DNA of 64,000 bases, taken from Boesenbergia rotunda (Eukaryota > Streptophyta > Magnoliopsida > Zingiberales > Zingiberaceae). The translations under genes were made by a program, and so were the position numbers. The notes beneath the pieces are model-generated. The model had not been told where the DNA came from. It was given only the letters and a program-made list of their open reading frames with translations, and ran no database searches. The DNA lies in contig JAGFNQ010000962.1 of assembly GCA_024364735.1 (NCBI GenBank), positions 449,448 to 513,447 on the forward strand, read 5' to 3'. Positions within the stretch are counted from its first letter, which is position 1, and each line of letters begins with the position of its first letter. This document shows, piece after piece, positions 22,401 through 33,515 of the stretch.

Positions 22401-22499
22401 GACTCCAAGTCCAACCTAGCTGACATATTCACTAAACCCCTACCTGAACCTGAGTTCAGCTCACTGAGAAGGCAGTTAGGATTATGCTTAGTAGAATAG
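19401..22499 (+). pseudogene. pol: Pol polyprotein of SIRE-like element with a single in-frame TAG
   Basis: About 1030 codons are continuous except for TAG at 20370-20372, where the minus-strand copy has a tryptophan codon. Order: protease (LDSGCSRHMTGD, from about 19425), GAG-pre-integrase (LWHKRLGHTN, CESCNQGKQTK), integrase core D-D-E (IIDDYSRFTW, RSDHGGEF, PQQNGIVERKN), acidic/proline-rich linker, RT (KWVFRNKL, YGLKQAPRAWYERL, YVDDIIFGSTN) and RNase H (SDSDYAG, STTEAEYVALGE, TKPLP). All catalytic motifs I looked for are intact. The stop falls within integrase, so RT and RNase H would not be made unless it is read through. No upstream ATG fits, so I place the start at the first codon after the spacer TAG. 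Confidence 0.93.
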
Positions 22500-23699
22500 A
22501 ATCATTTGGTTTTTGCCTTAATTTTAAAATGTTTTAAATAGATTTTAAAATGGTGTTTATTTTAAAAGTTTTTCTAACTTAATCTTAAAAAGTTTTACTT
22601 TGGTTTTAAAATTTTTTTCTTGACTTAGTTTTATTTCAAAAACTACCCCCTTCAAAACTAGGGTTTTCTTCGAAATGGACTTAGCCTAGGCTCTAACCCT
22701 AGAATTGCATGCACCTATAGATCTAGAAGCCAGCATCTCACAAGCACCTTAGGGTACTTTGAGTGATAACCTAGAAAGGGTTGAGATGCTTAGGTCTTTG
22801 CCTTAACTCAAGATGCTTTAAGTCAGTGCATCTGCAGTAGTTGGGGCACTAAATACAAACTGAACAGCAATCAAGTTAAGTATCAAGTTTAGACAATCTA
22901 ACTTGAACAATACACTTAACTTGACTAACCCTAGCGAAAACTACTGTTTATAACAGTTGGTAAGTAGCTAATTGGGTTAGACACGTCCCTAAAGATTTAA
23001 CCAGACTTAGGTTCCAGTTTGATTCAGTACAGCAAATGCTTTAATTATTACAAAATTTTTTCTGCATTTTTTGATATATGTCAAAGGGCGAGAGTTGGAA
23101 AGGAAACAAGGAACAAAAATTTTTTAATTTTTTCCCATCGTCTTCTTCAAAAAGTTGAACTGAAAAAATAAAATTGGTGAATCAAAGTTAGTTTTATTTC
23201 TAAACTCTGAATTATTTTGAAACTTAATGTTTTTGTTTAAAATTATTGTTAAGCTTAAAGGTTTTAATATTCTCTTTAAAAATTTCCAACTCTGAACTAT
23301 GTGTTTTGAAATTATGTTTAAGCTTAACATAGTGCTTGAAAGTTTTCCAAATCTGAAAATTTTCTAAGTCTGAAATTTTTCCAAAACTGAAAATTTTCTA
23401 AGTCTGAAATTTTTCCAAAACTGAAAATTTTCCAAAGTGTGAAATGTTCCTAAAACTGAAAATTTGTCTAAAGTTTTCAAAGTTTTCCAAACTTAGAACA
23501 TCTTTTCGAAAAACTTAGCAAAAAATTTTAGAGATTTCCCAACTTATTATCAAAACATGAAATCTTCTAAGTACTTAACTCACACCACCTATTTTTGAAA
23601 AACCTAGGGGGAGATTTCTTCCAGGGGGAGGGAATCTAACTTAGGATTTCAATTTCAGCATTTTTTTCCTTAACTTTTTGAACTAGGTTGCCATATATC
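22500..23699 (+). other. 3' noncoding region of SIRE-like element
   Basis: AT-rich, without a convincing frame on either strand. It contains short repeats of the type tctgaaaattttcc (about 23330-23470). It corresponds to 3585-4916 of the minus copy. I looked for an envelope-like ORF, known in some SIRE elements, and found none. Confidence 0.75.
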
Positions 23700-23712
23700 A
23701 AAAAGGGGAAGA
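23700..23712 (+). promoter_or_regulatory. Polypurine tract
   Basis: AAAAAGGGGAAGA immediately before the 3' LTR, the expected plus-strand primer for retroviral-type replication. Confidence 0.85.
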
Positions 23713-23713
23713 T

Positions 23714-25031
23714 TGTTGGTGCAGAATGCACCCAAGTCAAACCTGTGTTTTGATATTGGCAAAAGGGTTCAAAAGTTAAGGGTTAGTTGTTGTCTAACAA
23801 GTTTCTTGAGTGTACAAGAAAAGCCCTAGCGAAGGACTGCTAGGCTCTGGCGAAGGACTGCCAGAATGGACAAACCCTAGCGAAGGAATGCTAGGCCCTG
23901 GCAAAGGGCTGCCAGAAGAAAAGACCTAGCGAAGGGCTGCTAGGCACCAAGCGAAGGGCTGCTTGGTACTCAAGACCTGGCGAAGGGCTGCCGGGAAAAA
24001 GTCCAACTGGAGGAGCCGGTTGGCACCAAGTAAATTCTCCCGAGAGGAGTAGGTGAGGACGCGTTCCCCTTGAGGGAACATTAGGCGTCGGTTCGACCTA
24101 GGGCTCCATTTTGGAGACCAAAGTCAGAACCAAGACAGCTAAGGCTATATAAATCTAATTAATTGTTATGTTATTTTGTTTTGGACTAACCCTGGATGCA
24201 GGACCGAAGGAACGTGTGTCTGCAGCTCAGAAAGCCTCAAAGGAGAGAGGCAGTTGCTGAGTAGGGCGCCCGGAGCGTCCCGGGCGCCCCCAAGGGCCAT
24301 ACAAAACAAGTAACAAGAAGACTGGTTCGAATACACACTGGGTCGGGCGCCCCCGTGCTCCCGGGCGCCCCCTGCGCTGCGGGCGCCCCCAGGCGCGTAC
24401 CTCGAACCAGAAGCCATCGAAGCCAGGCAGATAACCTTTGACCCGGTCAATGCGGGCGCCCCGAGCGCTGCGGGCACCCCGGTCAAAGCGGATCTCGAAG
24501 ATAAGCCGCGATCGAGACTTTGGCGGATCGGAGGCCACGTGGGGGGGCGCCCCCGTCGACCAGGGCACCCCCAGGCCCTATATAAAGGGCCCTTGACCTC
24601 CTTCTTCAGTGCATCAATTACTGCGACGCTTCCACGCTACACTGCTTTCATTCGACACATCCAAACTCTCTGACGACCGCGCTCTGCTCCAGGAACTTCC
24701 CGACTCAAGTCCGAAGCGCCGTCGACCTCCCGCTGCACCGAAACTCGAGCCTACCCCGGGAGTTGGTAAATACAGAAGTGTAACCTTTCTTATTGCAAAT
24801 TGTATTCCTCTTCTGTATTCATTCTACGCATTATAGAATTGCCCAAAGTAAACGGTCAACGACCGTGGGCCTTGGAGTAGGAGTCGACCCAGGCTCCGAA
24901 CCAAGTAAAACGACCTTGTTAGCGTTGTGTTGCTTTATCTCTATTTCCGCCGCGCACTTACTCTTTTTATTTAATCCGAATGATTTGCGACATTCACCCC
25001 CCCCCCCTCTATCGCATCTCTCGATCCAACA
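23714..25031 (+). mobile_element. 3' LTR of the 15544-25031 element
   Basis: 1318 bp, TGTTGGTGCAGA to GATCCAACA. The hairpin array at 23825-24023 matches that of the 5' LTR, but its third and fourth stems are fully paired here (CCTAGC/GCTAGG and CTGGC/GCCAG) where the 5' LTR has mismatches. The terminal stem reads CCAACTGG/CCGGTTGG, a G-T wobble. An extra GGGCGCCC unit of about 20 bp lies near 24265-24285. TATA box at 24579-24587. Confidence 0.94.
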
Positions 25032-25036
25032 CTTCC
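25032..25036. repeat. Target site duplication CTTCC (right)
   Basis: Matches 15539-15543 and defines the right end of the plus-strand element. Confidence 0.93.
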
Positions 25037-25451
25037 GATTCCATCTTCCTCTACACCTTTTCTCTCCCAGCGGTTAGTCCGTAGACGAGCGACCCCGCTC
25101 TAATACCATTTGTTAGATCGATACGCGTTGCTAGAGGGGGTGAATAGCAATTTCTTCGACTTTCACTACAAAAAGGTTAGAACATTACAAACAATATAAT
25201 GAAAAACAAGAGAACCAATGCTAACACCTTCGCTTACTTGGTATCCACCTCCAAGAGGTGACTAATCCAAGAATCCTTCGGTGGATCACTCCCAGGATAC
25301 CCTCCAGCTAGCCCTTGTCGCTCCTTGTGGGTGGAGAAACCTCGTCACAACACCTCGACAATATCTAAGCTCTTAGACAACTATTTGGCCTTTAACCAAA
25401 ACCAAATTCATCAAGAGTTCCAGCCAAAACGAAGACCTCTTAAATAGAACT
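25037..25451 (-). mobile_element. Truncated LTR and PBS region of a third element family
   Basis: An LTR begins TGTTAGATCGATACG at 25111, preceded by gctctaatacca, a PBS in minus sense (TGGTATTAGAGC). So this is the 5' LTR of a minus-strand element. It shares GCTAGAGGGGGTGAATAG and GTGGGTGGAGAAACCTC with the solo LTR at 46823-47764. It is cut at 25451 by the Angela-like LTR. The 25037-25110 stretch is the start of its internal region, split from about 15505-15538 by the SIRE-like insertion. Confidence 0.8.
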
Positions 25452-27561
25452 TGTTAGTGATATGAGAGAAGTGTCATAAGGCAATCGCCTTATGATTGTA
25501 ATCATTTATTTTAATAAATGAATATTCACTATTTGAGTATACATGTTTGTGTATTTGATTGAGATCTTAAACTCATTTACTGAATGTCCACAATACAATT
25601 CACAGCATGAGAGAATTTGTGATGAATTCACAACTAGTGATTATCTCTATATGTGCAATTGTGAAATATTGAAATTGTCCCTAGTCGATGAATTGAAAAA
25701 TACGGACACTATCAATTTTGTTGAGACTAGCATGGGATATTCTCTAATCAGCTGATTCTCACTGGCTGGTGACATTGAGATGTCTGGAGATAAACATGAA
25801 TGCTATTTAAGGGAACTAGTTCATTGGAGTAACTGACTGTAAAACTTCATATGGTAGTCTACATATAGATATGTCAGTGAAGTTCTTACTGCAGCTTAAG
25901 TGCGATGTTCCTTTGACTTGCGGTGTTCAAGTCATCTTGGTCATGGAGACTTATACTTTGACATCTTAAGCAAGCATCTCCAAGGAGGTGTGGACCCAGG
26001 ATGATTTGGTATAAGCCGAAGTGCCCGAAGATGTTTGAACAGCCTACAAAGGATTCACCACTCCTTGCGAGGAGATGTATACCCGAGGCCTATCGTTGGA
26101 TTGGTACTCGAAGCCTCTGGCCAGAGCATGACATGTTCAGAGTATGAATCTCTTAAATACATGAGAGTAATTAGAATTCATAGGACGAGAAAACGTTACT
26201 TGGGCTAGGTGTGACGTAGTCAGCCTAGTGGGGACTGACACACATAGACCATATCCTGAACTAAGTGGGTATAAGATGGTGAAGGTAATGGGGAACGATT
26301 CATTATAGCTGCTGAAGGGTTTCAGATTTGTTTCTGAGGTCAACCGTTGATCTTTCGATTAATTAGGGATCATGAGGTACTACTAGGTGTCACTCATGAT
26401 CGTTCTATAATTGATTAATTATAGACGGCCAACATAAATCGAAAGCCTATTTAGTCACACGCACTACGAGTAATCCGAGGGATTTAAAACGAGTTGAAAA
26501 TTAGATTTTCCAATCAAGAGAGATTAAGTTTGGTTAAGTCAAACGATAAGTCGAAACTGAATTTTTTAGAGACGCATCGGAAGCGTAAAATGGCTAAGTC
26601 TTTTGAAGACTTAATAGATGAATTAAATAAGTTTAATTCATTGGGGCTTGGCTTGGATGGGCCGGCCAAAGAGGGCCTCCATCCTCTTTGCTTGGCCGGC
26701 CACAACAAAGGGAGAGAACCAAGTTTTTGGTTCAATTTATAAAATAAACCAAGTGTGGTTTGTTTTATAAAATTATGGATGATATAAATTTTTATATAAT
26801 AAACCAAGGTTTGGTTTATTTTTCATGGAAATTAAAATGAACCATGGATTGGTTTATTTTATAAAATCAATTATGGATTGATTTACCATGATAAGGAAAT
26901 TTATTCCATATGAGAGAAGAGATTTGATTGATTTTTTATCATGAATTAAAATATGATTTTAACCATGATATAAATCAAACTTGGCATGATGGAATAAGTT
27001 ATTCCATATTTGAGAGGCTTGATGGTTGAGAGGCCACTATATAAAGAACCCAAGGCAAGGCTTGGGTGATAATCGCAGAGATGAAGGCATAGGCTCTCTC
27101 CCTCTCTTTCTCTCCTTCTCTTCTCCCCTTCTTGCCGTGCGCCAACCAGCCCCAAGAAGGAGCACCAGCCGGCCATCCTTTTATGGTTAGTCTTCCGACT
27201 TCTCTCTTGGTTTTTCTTGTCGCGTTCTCGGAGAATCTAGTAGTTCTTGAGAACACGAAACTCGTGGCTTTGCGAAGTCATCCCGAAGATACTCGGCGTG
27301 GACACGAATAGAGGCGGTGCTTCTAAGGGACGCATACGGTTGGATCTCGTCCCTTCTTCGAGTTACGCGAGGTAATACATAAATTAGTTTATGTTTCTGC
27401 AAAATTTTAAATATATGATCATGTCTACACAAGATAAAATTGCATGCTTAGATGTGTGGTTAAATAATTAGAGAAATTATTTATGCTAAACCATCCGCTG
27501 CACGTAATTATTTTTAAAATTACGAACCCGCATCCATGTCAACATGCACCCGGTCCCAACA
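25452..27561 (+). mobile_element. 5' LTR of the Angela-like element
   Basis: Begins TGTTAGTGATATGAG and ends CGGTCCCAACA. The TATA box TATATAAAG is at 27038-27046, about 520 bp before the LTR end. A long inverted repeat lies at 26660-26701 in U3. Open frames inside it are not genes. Confidence 0.92.
26660..26701. repeat. Long inverted repeat in Angela-like LTR U3
   Basis: GGCCGGCC and AAAGAGG on the left pair with CCTCTTT and GGCCGGCC on the right, with a 4-nt bulge (gctt) on the right arm. It is equivalent to the hairpins at 9383-9430 and 52282-52323, about 380 bp upstream of the TATA box. Confidence 0.85.
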
Positions 27562-27562
27562 G

Positions 27563-27574
27563 TGGTATCAGAGC
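27563..27574 (+). promoter_or_regulatory. Primer-binding site of Angela-like element
   Basis: TGGTATCAGAGC, one base after the LTR end; initiator tRNA-Met type. Confidence 0.92.
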
Positions 27575-29289
27575 CGAGGTTTGTGTTCGACATAATCATA
27601 TAATTGTTTTGCGGAAAGCTTTATCATGATCTCAATTTTGGAAAAAATTTCAATTATGGAAACATTCCAATTATGGTAAATTTTCGATTTTGGAATTTCA
27701 AAGTTTGGAAATCCTCATGAAATTTCGCAAACTTTTGAAATATCTCTGTTTCTGAAATTTTATGATAATTGTGAAAACTTTCCATTTTTTGGAAACTTTC
27801 CAATTTTGGAAATTTTCCAATTTTGGAAAAAACGTAAGTTTTCTTTGTATCAGAAACTTACAATTATTCTGAAAACCTTTTCTTTTTGAAAACTTTACAT
27901 TTATGGAAAGCTCGCAATTTTGGGCACTTTCTTTCAAGAATGTCTAGACAAATTATTGGAATATTAATTGGCATTTAAATTTATAATTGGAAATTAAATT
28001 ATTTACAAAATTATTTAGTTTGGATTGAGCCTCGAGGAGCCGTCCAATTTAATATTAGTTGTTATAATTAAATTTCCTAAATTGAATTTAAACTGTCAAA
28101 TGCTTATTTTGGTTTAAGCCTCGGGGAGCCGTCCAAATTAAGTTATTGATATTAATTTTCCATAAATAAAATATGTGATCAAATCTTGAAAATTTTTGAG
28201 GTGATTCTCAAACGATAATTTCCTTATTTGATTTATGAGGTGATACTCTTACATATTATTGTCTCCAAAATTAATTAGGAAAATTGCTTCCTATAGAGTA
28301 TATTTCCTTAAATAAGATTTTCATGAAAATAATATGTGGTTGAATTAAGGGAATCTGTCTCTTAATTTAATAAGATTTGATTTAGAGAAATCAAAGTCTT
28401 AAACATATTATTTCCGAAATTGATTATGATAATTCAAGAAATTATTTCCCAAAACAATTCCTTGAATAAAGTATGAAATTAGAATTAGGAAATCTGGTTC
28501 CTAATTCAATTAATGAGACTTGATAAATTAAGTCACATACATACTTTATTAAGGAAATCGTTAGAACATGACATAATTATATGTCATGAATGTGCATAAA
28601 AGAAAAGGAAGAGACCCAAAACCCCTTACAAAATATTAAGGTCAACACCTTCCATTAATATGGTTAGAACCGGAGTTTTGTTTCTCGTTTGGGTTGATGG
28701 ACACATCCATGCCCGGCTTGAACCTCAACATGTTCAAACCATGGAATTAGTTTATGATTAATATAGTTGGAGTCAGAGGTCAATCCTTAGTTTTGGTTGT
28801 TGGACACATCCAAGCCTGACTAATCGGTTGAATGAGCTCCAACCATATTAAAACTATTTCTTGATTAATGGGTCAGCCTTAAGCTTGGAGCATCGATTTG
28901 TTATGCCACAGCCAAGGTCGATGTAAAGAGAGGTGCAGTTGGGTGCTATGTATATTGTTGCATACTTGTTAATGAGTCAACAACCCAATGATTTATGCAA
29001 ACATTCAATTAGTTGATAGCATAATGTGATAGTTACATATGTATAATATGTAATCGGTATAATTACCTACCTTCATAGCTAAGAATAACTTGATGGACTC
29101 TAGTCATGGTTGTTCTTATCTATGGTTGGATATCAACCTATTTGGAGATGTTCCTACAATCTCCCGAATTGATAAAAAAGGGTTATTCAATTCGAAAAAT
29201 AAATAGGATTTAATTAATGTATATTGATGCATTCTTTATCATTCTCATAACATAACCTCAATTTGTATTTCTAGGATAATCACCTGATC
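27575..29289 (+). other. Long 5' leader of Angela-like element
   Basis: About 1.7 kb of AT-rich noncoding sequence. The first part (27640-27910) is dominated by short inverted motifs like GGAAATTTTCC and ttttggaaa. At about 28020 and 28110 lies the motif AGCCTCGGGGAGCCGTCCAA, present four times in the minus-strand copy (60979-61200). Long untranslated leaders are usual for BARE-type elements and hold the packaging and dimerisation signals. Confidence 0.75.
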
Positions 29290-30090
29290 ATGCCTTCTCT
29301 GAATTTGCATGCCATTTTGGACACCAATAAGCTGACTGGGCCAAACTTCATGGACTGGCTTCGAAACCTGAGGATAGTCCTCAAGGCAGAAAAGCTTGCT
29401 TATGTCCTTGAAGAACAACTTCCCAACCATCCTCCTAAAGATGCAACTCCAGACCAGTTAGTGGCCTATCAGAAACATGTGGCTGATTCTGAACTTGCGA
29501 GTTACATCATGCTGGCCGCTATGGTACCTAAGCTACAAAAGTAGCATGAGCATATGGATGCTCATACTATCGTCTTCCATCTTCATGAGTTGTTTGACGA
29601 GCAGGCGAGATCCGAAAGGTTTGAGGCCTCCAGACTCCTCTTCACCTCTAAGATGGAGGAAGACACTTCTGTTTCACAGTTTGTGTTGAAGATGTTGAGG
29701 TACATTGAGCGACTAGGCACACTCGGATTTGCAATGGATAACGAACTAAGTATTGACTTAATTCTGCATTGTTTGCCCAAGAGTTACTCACAGTTTGTGA
29801 TGAACTATCGGATGAACAAACTGGAGACTACTATTCCTGAGTTGCTTAACCTGCTGAAGACTGTAGAGCCTTCTGTAAAGAAGGATCAGAAGACGGTACT
29901 GTTAGTTGATTCCTTAAAGAAAGGCTCTAAGAGGAAGCCCAAAGAACAAAATAAGGGATGGAAGAAAAGGCCAAAAAGATTGAAAAGGCACCAAAAGGCA
30001 CTTGCTATCACTGCGGCAAGGAGAGCCACTGGCGAAGAAACTGCAAGGTTTATCTTGAGTCCCTGAAGAAGAAGGCATCCGATGCCCCAT
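29290..30090 (+). pseudogene. Broken gag of Angela-like element
   Basis: Starts at the ATG at 29290 (MPSLNLHAILDTNKLTGPNF), a standard Angela-type gag opening. A TAG at 29542-29544 interrupts it. The frame continues from 29545 and then shifts near 29960, so the zinc knuckle (CYHCGKESHWRRNC, CX2CX4HX4C) is in another frame. The gag body, about 630 bp between 29337 and 29967, is exactly what is missing from all four units of the minus-strand array. Confidence 0.88.
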
Positions 30091-31367
30091 CCTCTTCAAG
30101 TATCTTCGTTATTGAATGTCACTCTATTTCCTCGGACACGTGGGTACTTAATACTGGGTGTAGCTCACATATATGTAATGACATGCAGGGGCTAAGGAAT
30201 AGAAGAAGACTCGTCAAGGGAGAAGCGAATTTGCGAGTTGGAAATGGAGCAAAGATTGCTGCTGTTGCCATCGGAACATATTTGCTAAAGCTCCCTACTG
30301 GACTTATCTTAGAATTGGATAATTGTTATTTTGTTTCTTCGTTAATAAAGAACATTGTATCTATTTCATGCTTGAATGAAAAGGGTTATCATTTAACTTT
30401 TAGTAACAATTGCTGTTACATAACTTTAAATGGTGTTCTTTATGGGACCGAAACTTTATGCAATGGTATCTACACGTTAGATTTATCCGGTGACGTTTTC
30501 AATATCGAAGTTAGCAACAAACGTGCTCGAATAGATAATCAAATAGACTCCTATACGTAGCATTGTCGTCTTGGCCATGTAAGTAAGAAACGCATGACCA
30601 AATTACACCGATGTGAAATTCTGGAATCATTTGAACCCGGTTCATTTGATACATGCGAATCATGCTTAAAAGGCAAGATGACCAAATTACCCTTTTCCGA
30701 AAAGGTAAACCAGTGGGAGAATTGCTTGGTCTAATACATACTGATGTATGTGGACCAATGTCAACTCTTGCACAAGGAGGCTATAGCTACTTCATTACCT
30801 TTATCGATGATCACTCACGATTCGGGTATGTGTTCTTAATGAAACACAAATCTGAAGCTTTTGAGAAATTCAAAGAGTTCAGAAGTGAAGTAGAGAAACA
30901 GCTTGGCAAAAGTATTAAGATACTTCGATCCGATCGGGGTGGTGAATACTTAAGTCAAGAGTTTCAAGATTATCTTAGGGACAATGGGATATTGTCTCAA
31001 TGGACTCCGCCATATACACCACAGCATAATGGTGTATCTGAGAGGCGTAACCGAACCTTGATGGACATGGTTAGATCTATGATGAATCATGCAACTCTTC
31101 CAAAATCCTTTTGGGGCTATGCGCTTAAGACAGCTGTTTACTTACTAAACAGAGTCCCGACCAAGGTAGTCTCTACTACTCCATATGAGACGTGGAATAG
31201 TAAGAAACCTCATTTATCTCACCTAAAGATATGGGGTTGTCCTGCTTATGTAAAGCGGACTGTATCAGACAAATTGGATGCTAAGTCTGATAAATGTCTA
31301 TTTATTGGATACCCTAAGGAAACGAAAGGTTACCAATTCTATCATCCCTTGGAACAAAAGGTGTTTG
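30091..31367 (+). pseudogene. Broken pol (PR-INT) of Angela-like element
   Basis: The protease motif reads WVLNTGCSSHIC: the catalytic Asp of D-T-G is replaced by Asn, while the minus copies keep DTG. The GAG-pre-integrase region (TWHCRLSHVSKK in related copies) is interrupted by a TAG at 30558-30560. A one-base loss in an A-run near 30703 shifts the frame before integrase. The integrase motifs IDDHSRFGYV, RSDRGGEY and SERRNRT follow. The frame ends at the N at 31368, at the position corresponding to YHPLEQKVF. Anything read beyond the N is unrelated sequence. Confidence 0.9.
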
Positions 31368-31368
31368 N
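31368..31368. other. Undetermined base (N) at a sequence junction
   Basis: The only N seen. Angela-like integrase sequence precedes it and unrelated GC-rich sequence follows at once. This looks like a contig join or a misassembly point rather than a natural boundary. Confidence 0.8.
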
Positions 31369-31372
31369 CGAT

Positions 31373-32575
31373 TGTTGTGCCTTCTGTGTCCGGACAGCCA
31401 TCAGCATTTCGTATTCCTCTGGCGAAAGAGTAACCGTCAGTGGATTGGGGTTTTCCATTCTTCGCTCTCGATCAGGCAGGGAGGCCCTCTTTCTAGCGCC
31501 AAATTTGATCCTGTCGCCGAGCGGAGTGGGGCCGCAACCGGATGACGGTGTAGAGATGAATGGCGTGAATGCTGACTGGATGCCCTCACTCAGAATGACT
31601 CAGCGAGTGGGGGGTGTCCTCCGACCGGACGTAAGTAGGTGTCGCCTGGTGAACCGCCGACCGAATGGAAGTAGACCTGCTGGGGAAGATGATCGTTAGC
31701 AACCTAGCCGGGAAACGTCCCGGCAAGGCACTCCGACGGTCAAGTCAGTACTCCGATGAACAGGAAAAATAATGGAGCACTGTAGATGAGGGGCTTCGCC
31801 CGTACCTGATAATGAGGGGAGGGGCTTATATAGCCGGGGAAAAGGACCAAGTCTGATCTGTGTCAGGATTCTCTGACGGGGTCAGGAAATCTTACATGAT
31901 TATGTCGATTTGTAGCCAACATTCCTTGTCACATACTGTTTGTCTTATGTGAGGACAAAGACCGGTTTCTGTACGCTTCCGACCGGCGCCGCCTGGCACC
32001 AACGGCGTGACAGGGCGGCGTGCCAGGGAGTGTCAGTTCACACGAGTGGTGACAGCCTGTTATCTGCAGCTGGTGCAGATATATTTTGTCGCTATCCCCG
32101 GGTGGTTTCGGGAGAGAGTGCCCAAGTGGGCGCCGGACGGGTATGTCCGGATGGATGTCAAGTGTGGACATGAAGGACTGCCGGGCGGAGGCGCCCGGAT
32201 AAACGAGACGTGTAAGCCCTAATGTGGTTGGGCGGAAGCACTCACTAAGCGTGTAAGCCTAGCTGTGGCCGGGCGGATTCACCCGGATGAATTAGGCGTG
32301 TAGGTCTTAATGTGGTTGGGCGGAAGTACCCTGATAAACGAGATATAATAACCTTATGATGGCAGGTTGGAATTGACCGGCCGGATGAAACGCTACATTT
32401 ATTCTGACCGGCCGCCTTGAGTCCGACCGGCCGGCAGAGACCCTGGGACCGGCTAGGGTGTTTGTCAAGCTGGCTACCCGTACAATGACGTGGACCCTGA
32501 AGTTGGCCAGGCCGTTTGCCACGTTGACTGTCCGTACGGTGCCAAAGATAGGGCAGGATCAGGCATCATTCTCAA
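31373..32575 (-). mobile_element. LTR-like fragment, family unknown
   Basis: GC-rich sequence with a minus-strand TATA box (TATATAAG, 31825-31832) preceded in minus sense by repeats of GGCCGG and GGCGG type (32240-32450). It could run from TGTTGTGCC (31373) to ATTCTCA (32575), which would give TG...CA ends in minus sense. No TSD is seen; the left side is the N junction. No protein is encoded. It may instead be part of a gypsy element 5' region. Confidence 0.4.
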
Positions 32576-32884
32576 CTTTTATACCAACTATCACAACCAC
32601 CTTTATATTCTAATTTTAAAATTATATTAAATAAAATAATCAATAAGACTGATTCTAATCAATCTTATAATCTATAATGTAAATTATAAAACTGGATTAT
32701 ACCTTACCACCAAACGTAGCCTAACGATTTTCATGGAGCATGATGGGCAAATGCTTCGTTTCTTCCAAAACGTCAGGCATAAATAGATACACAAGAATCG
32801 GCAAGCAAACAAAAATCAAAATCATACATATCGTACAGGATACATGCATCCCTAATGGAGGTCAAAGATGTTGTCTTCTCGAGA
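32576..32884. other. Intergenic / 3' region of the minus-strand gene
   Basis: AT-rich and without a frame. It follows the stop codon of the minus-strand gene and probably holds its 3' UTR; a rightmost boundary cannot be set from sequence alone. Confidence 0.5.
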
Positions 32885-33515
32885 TCATTCAGATAATGCG
32901 AGCAGAAGAGAACGAGGGCTTCCCCAAATCGGCAACTCCTTTAAAGATTCCAGCAACCTCTCTTCTTTCTCCCTGCACAACGACTCCACATAATCGCAGC
33001 TCTCTGAAAGCTTCCTAAGAATCGTTTCTTGAATCTCCATCTAGATCACAAAAAGGTTCGATAAATTAGTTGATTTGGGGGGAAAAAACCCTAACCCTAG
33101 CCTCCTCGGAATTGCAAACGACTTCCACTATTTGGGGTTGTCACTGTACCTGAATAAGGAGGCTATCAATTAAGGGTTTCCGGATATCTTCCCCTGGGTC
33201 TGGAGGCGGAGGCTCGGCCGCCGAAGCTTCAGGAGCTGCTTCGGTTGGCATAGCGGGGCTGAGATCGACAAGGCCCGACGAAAGGGGCTGCAAAATCTCC
33301 AGCTCCCGCAGGAACAGATCCCTGAGATGGAGGAGGCATCGTCGCCGCAGATCACGGTGGCACCGCCTCTGCTCCGCCTCCGGATCCCCTGCCGAGCTCG
33401 TGCATGTCTCCGCCTGCTCTGGCTGGCGCAGACGGAGGCGGCGGCGCTTGTAGATGAAGCCTCTATCGTTGCAGATCTCCCACTCCCCGGAGACGGGCGC
33501 GGAGGCGGCGTCCAT
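32885..33515 (-). CDS. Conserved-looking plant protein of unknown function, two exons
   Basis: Exon 1 runs from the ATG at 33515 down to 33150 (122 codons), a 109-bp intron with GT...AG ends spans 33149-33041, and exon 2 is 33040-32885 (51 codons plus TGA). The splice is phase 0, CAG|GTACAG at the donor and GATCTAG at the acceptor. Without splicing the frame stops two codons into the intron. The 173-aa product starts with an acidic-aromatic motif, GEWEICNDRGFIYKRRR, then Arg/Glu-rich helices, a proline/alanine-rich linker, a Leu-rich helix, and a likely coiled coil (EIQETILRKLSESCDYVESL), ending in LPIWGSPRSLLLALSE. No signal peptide or membrane span is seen. From memory, plants have a family with this WExxNDxGFxYKR start, sometimes labelled L34e-like; I cannot confirm that and assign no function. 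It faces the GT17 gene across about 1.2 kb. Confidence 0.75.

Larger units (their letters stand above)
15544..25031 (+). mobile_element. Nearly complete SIRE/Maximus-like copia retrotransposon
   Basis: 9488 bp with all parts in order: 5' LTR, PBS, gag, spacer, pol, 3' noncoding region, polypurine tract, 3' LTR, and matching 5-bp TSDs. The domain order PR-INT-RT-RH is copia type. Motifs such as YVDDIIFGSTN and FEMSLVGELNFFLGLQIKQT, and the large gag with an acidic linker, fit the SIRE/Maximus lineage. The two LTRs are nearly identical apart from an indel of about 20 bp in the GGGCGCCC block, so insertion was recent. Coding defects seen: one TAG in pol and a short deletion at the gag end. Confidence 0.95.
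25452..31367 (+). mobile_element. Angela/BARE-like copia element, truncated at an N
   Basis: 5' LTR, PBS, long leader, gag and part of pol are in order, then the sequence stops at the undetermined base 31368. Protein motifs such as DVCGPMSTLAQGGYSYF, RSDRGGEYLSQEF and SERRNRTLMDMVRSMM fit the Angela (BARE) lineage, as does an LTR of about 2.1 kb. It lacks RT, RNase H and a 3' LTR. All coding parts are broken. Confidence 0.9.

Noticed and set aside
22500..23699. Envelope-like ORF expected in some SIRE elements
   Set aside because: No sustained frame or membrane/coiled-coil signature on + between pol and the polypurine tract.
30653..31699. Open frame of 348 codons across 31368
   Set aside because: It crosses the N; the first two thirds are Angela integrase and the rest is translated unrelated sequence, so it is not a protein.
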